Shown piece after piece: positions 41,363-43,376 of a stretch of 43,376 nt of DNA (positions are counted from its first letter, which is position 1; every line of letters begins with the position of its first letter). The DNA is taken from assembly GCF_009711125.1 (NCBI RefSeq), contig NZ_WMIB01000029.1, forward strand, positions 1 through 43,376, given 5' to 3'. The DNA comes from Metabacillus mangrovi. Its GTDB lineage: Bacteria; Bacillota; Bacilli; Bacillales; Bacillaceae. The position numbers and the translations under genes were made by a program. Below the pieces are notes generated by a model. That model saw only the letters and a list, made by a program, of their open reading frames with translations. It was not told the origin of the DNA and did no database searches.

Positions 41363-42187
41363 ATGGGCAGATTGGATAATAAAATTGCAGTGATTACAGG
41401 GGCAGCGACCGGGATCGGTAAAGCGACTGCTGAAGTGTTTGCACGGGAAGGTGCACGTGTCATTTGCGCTGATCTGAAGGAAGATGAGATGAAGAAAACG
41501 GTTGAACAGATCAAGCAGAACGGCGGCGAGGCAGAGGCGGTTGAGCTGGATGTTTCGAGCCAGGATCGCGTCATGGAATTTGCAGATCATCTAAAAGAAA
41601 AATACGGAAAAATTGATATCCTGTTTAACAATGCAGGTGTCGATGAACAGGGCGGGAAAGTGCACGAATACCCGGTCGAGCTGTTTGACCGCATCATCGC
41701 GGTGGATCTCCGGGGAACCTTTTTAGTCAGCAAATATTTGATTCCGCTCATGCTTGAAAACGGCGGCTCCATCATTAACAATGCATCGATGTCCGGAAGC
41801 GCAGCGGATCTGGACCGTTCCGGCTACAACGCGGCGAAAGGCGGAATCATTAACTTCACACGGGCCATGGCCATCGACTATGCACGCAGCGGAATCCGGG
41901 TGAACTCCCTCTCCCCCGGAACGATTGAAACGCCGCTCGTTGACAATCTAGTCGGGGACCGGCAGGAAGACATGGGTGAAAAATTCAGGGAAGCCAACAA
42001 ATGGATCACTCCGCTTGGCAGACTCGGCCGCCCGGACGAAATGGCCAAAGTCGCCCTCTTCCTCGCATCCGACGACAGCTCCTACGTCACCGGCGAAGAC
42101 ATCAAAGCTGACGGCGGCATCATGGCCTACACCTGGCCCGGCAAGATGCTGATCGAGCAGGATGAGTGGAAAAAGGATACGGAATAA
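41363..42187 (+). CDS. Short-chain dehydrogenase/reductase (glucose-1-dehydrogenase-like)
   Basis: A 274-residue NAD(P)-dependent oxidoreductase. The cofactor motif is TGAATGIG, with Asp of CADLKE after strand 2 suggesting NAD preference; NNAGVDEQGG, the catalytic Ser in NNASMSGSA, Tyr-x3-Lys in YNAAKGG, and SLSPGTIETPLV follow. The end (KADGGIMAYTWPGKML) is that of SDR family proteins common in Bacillus. The substrate is unknown. AATTGGAGGT is the likely ribosome binding site. Single gene with its own terminator. Confidence 0.9.
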   Translation: MGRLDNKIAVITGAATGIGKATAEVFAREGARVICADLKEDEMKKTVEQIKQNGGEAEAVELDVSSQDRVMEFADHLKEKYGKIDILFNNAGVDEQGGKVHEYPVELFDRIIAVDLRGTFLVSKYLIPLMLENGGSIINNASMSGSAADLDRSGYNAAKGGIINFTRAMAIDYARSGIRVNSLSPGTIETPLVDNLVGDRQEDMGEKFREANKWITPLGRLGRPDEMAKVALFLASDDSSYVTGEDIKADGGIMAYTWPGKMLIEQDEWKKDTE

Positions 42188-42199
42188 AAGGTTGGGCGG

Positions 42200-42225
42200 G
42201 CACCTCTTGATGGGGTGCTTTTTTT
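42200..42225. terminator. Terminator between the dehydrogenase and NERD genes
   Basis: GCACCTC pairs with GGGGTGC (one G-T pair) and seven T follow on the plus strand, overlapping the stop codon of the convergent NERD gene. Confidence 0.8.
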
Positions 42226-43192
42226 ATACATTTATCTCGATGAGATGAAGCTGGTAGGTGCGGCCTTTGTTTTGGCCGGAGGAGGGGTAGTTGAGGGATT
42301 TGAGGAGTTTTGTTGCAGAGGCTGGGCTCTCTAATTTCAAAAAGCTTCTAAGCTCTTGATTTGTAATACTTGAATTGATCAGTAACAAATAATCGTTTAA
42401 CGCAGTTGTATGGGCATTCCTGGACTTTATGTTACAGCCTCTGCAGTGCCATCCTCCTTTGTATCTTTCCATCACCTTCGAACAATGGATGCAAAGGACA
42501 CCTTTTATAAGTTCTTCTTTTTGGATACCATACCGGTCTAAAATAGAATAATGAGCTTCTGCGTGGTTTTTATTTAAGGTTCTCACTACTTTTTTTACTT
42601 CTTTTTCAGTTAAAATCTCTTTATATGACTTTTCAAGCTGCTGAATGCTAAGCGGAAGTTTTTCAGCCCGGATAACACGATCCTTTAACATATGAGGGCT
42701 GACAGTTTGTATAATCGATTTTGGGTTGCTGATTACGACGAGCGATAAGATAGGGAGGCGGGTTACCTGCATCTTTTCAAACCATTCTTTTAGTTCAAAC
42801 TTCAATCAATCTGTTTGAAGAATGGGATCAGCAAATCCTGTTTTAATTCCATCTTTTGATCGAATCATCTGATTCAGACCGGGTTCAAATATGAGAGTCC
42901 CAGAGATATTTTTGACCTCAATAATTAGAGCAAAACTGGGAGAAAGGTAAAGAGTGTCCATCTGAAAATAAGTATGGGCGTGGGGAAGGCGGAGATCATG
43001 AAAGATGTACCGAGATGGCTGGTCAAAGAGTGAGAGATAATAATCAGCAGCCAGCTCACCTTTATATCCGGCTGTACTTTTATTCATATCTTCCGTAATG
43101 AGAGAAATTTGCTTGTGAGACGGTGGCAAACGTCGAAGAAGTGCCTGGATTTTCAAGAGGTGTAAAGGTAGAGTTCTTTTCTTAGCAATCAT
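42224..43192 (-). pseudogene. Second NERD-domain gene with in-frame TGA
   Basis: A paralog of the protein at 26705-27682. From ATG 43192 (RBS AAAGGAGA) it reads MIAKKRTLPLHLLKIQALLR through the NERD core (YKGELAADYYLS, FQMDTLYL, IIEVKNISG) to FADPILQTD, then TGA at 42806-42808. The same frame continues LKFELKEWFEKMQ, with the four-cysteine ribbon CIHC...CRGC and the tail NDYLLLINSSITNQELRSFL. In the intact paralog the stop position aligns with an arginine, so one C-to-T change (CGA to TGA) explains it. The downstream part alone starts at TTG 42805. Unless TGA is read through, the product is a 128-residue NERD fragment and the ribbon part is lost. Confidence 0.8.
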
Positions 43193-43308
43193 AGGGGTCT
43201 CCTTTCTATTTCTACTGGGTATATTCTTCGAATTTTTTCTATCTCCTTCTGTACGTTTTCTATATATCGATCTAAAAAATGAGATATCGACTATTATCTG
43301 TAAGCGTA

Positions 43309-43347
43309 AAAGGATCCACACCTTAAAGAGAAGGCGTGGATCCTTTA
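43309..43347 (-). terminator. Strong terminator near the window edge
   Basis: AAAGGATCCAC and GTGGATCCTTT pair perfectly, and the inner CCTT/AAGG extends the stem; T residues follow on the minus strand. It probably ends a minus-strand gene lying mostly outside the window. One frame at the edge ends NKEKTE with a TAA at 43356-43358, but this is too short to assign. Confidence 0.75.
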
Positions 43348-43376
43348 TCATGTAGTTATTCAGTTTTTTCCTTGTT

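Overview
The window looks like chromosomal DNA from an aerobic, spore-forming, low-to-medium G+C Gram-positive of the family Bacillaceae. The evidence is a GerA-type germinant receptor operon, a SpoIIS toxin-antitoxin locus, a class IV polyhydroxyalkanoate synthase (PhaR+PhaC), an HxlR/HxlA/HxlB formaldehyde module, AGGAGG-like ribosome binding sites, frequent GTG/TTG starts and many strong intrinsic terminators. No rRNA, tRNA, CRISPR array, transposase or recombinase was seen. The genus cannot be fixed from this sequence alone.

Layout. (1) 0.3-5 kb, minus strand: hyaluronan synthase, UTP-glucose-1-phosphate uridylyltransferase and UDP-glucose dehydrogenase, i.e. a has operon in A-C-B order, followed by a secreted YusW-like protein. 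(2) 5.6-10 kb: a MacB/FtsX-type ABC exporter and an MGDG-synthase/UgtP-family glycosyltransferase. (3) 10-12.8 kb: phaR-phaC without phaB, a 58-codon unknown gene and a DedA protein. (4) 12.9-14.3 kb: SpoIISA-type membrane toxin with two tandem related small antitoxin-like proteins. (5) 14.4-19.1 kb: a divergent reductase/WYL-regulator pair, then a methionine aminopeptidase gene split by about 2.5 kb of AT-rich DNA full of small and decayed genes. (6) 19.2-23 kb: DUF2254 and DUF4003 proteins and an HtrA protease. (7) 23-26 kb: structured dispersed repeats, a class F sortase and its probable substrate, an LPXTG-like protein with two helical repeats. (8) 26-28.5 kb: a coupled NERD-domain/nucleotidyltransferase pair and a 570-bp array built on a 21-bp phased motif. 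(9) 28.5-33 kb: an SDR/fatty-acid-hydroxylase operon, a peroxiredoxin, a HesB-like protein and a cytoplasmic trypsin-NUC1 protease-nuclease fusion. (10) 32.8-34.6 kb: HxlR and the ribulose-monophosphate genes hxlA-hxlB. (11) 34.6-38.3 kb: a germinant receptor operon. (12) 38.3-43.4 kb: fatty acid desaturase, a small membrane protein, a nucleoside transporter behind a guanine-type purine riboswitch, a short-chain dehydrogenase and a second NERD gene carrying an in-frame TGA.

How the genes connect. GtaB makes UDP-glucose, which Ugd converts to UDP-glucuronate for HasA; the UgtP-like enzyme could draw on the same UDP-glucose pool. PhaRC, the desaturase and the hydroxylase concern carbon storage and lipids. 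HxlRAB senses and removes formaldehyde. The items most worth following are the chromosomal-looking hasACB operon, the trypsin-NUC1 fusion, the NERD/nucleotidyltransferase pair with its in-frame-stop paralog, the sortase F/substrate pair, the toxin with two antitoxins, the island in the aminopeptidase gene, and the 21-bp phased array.
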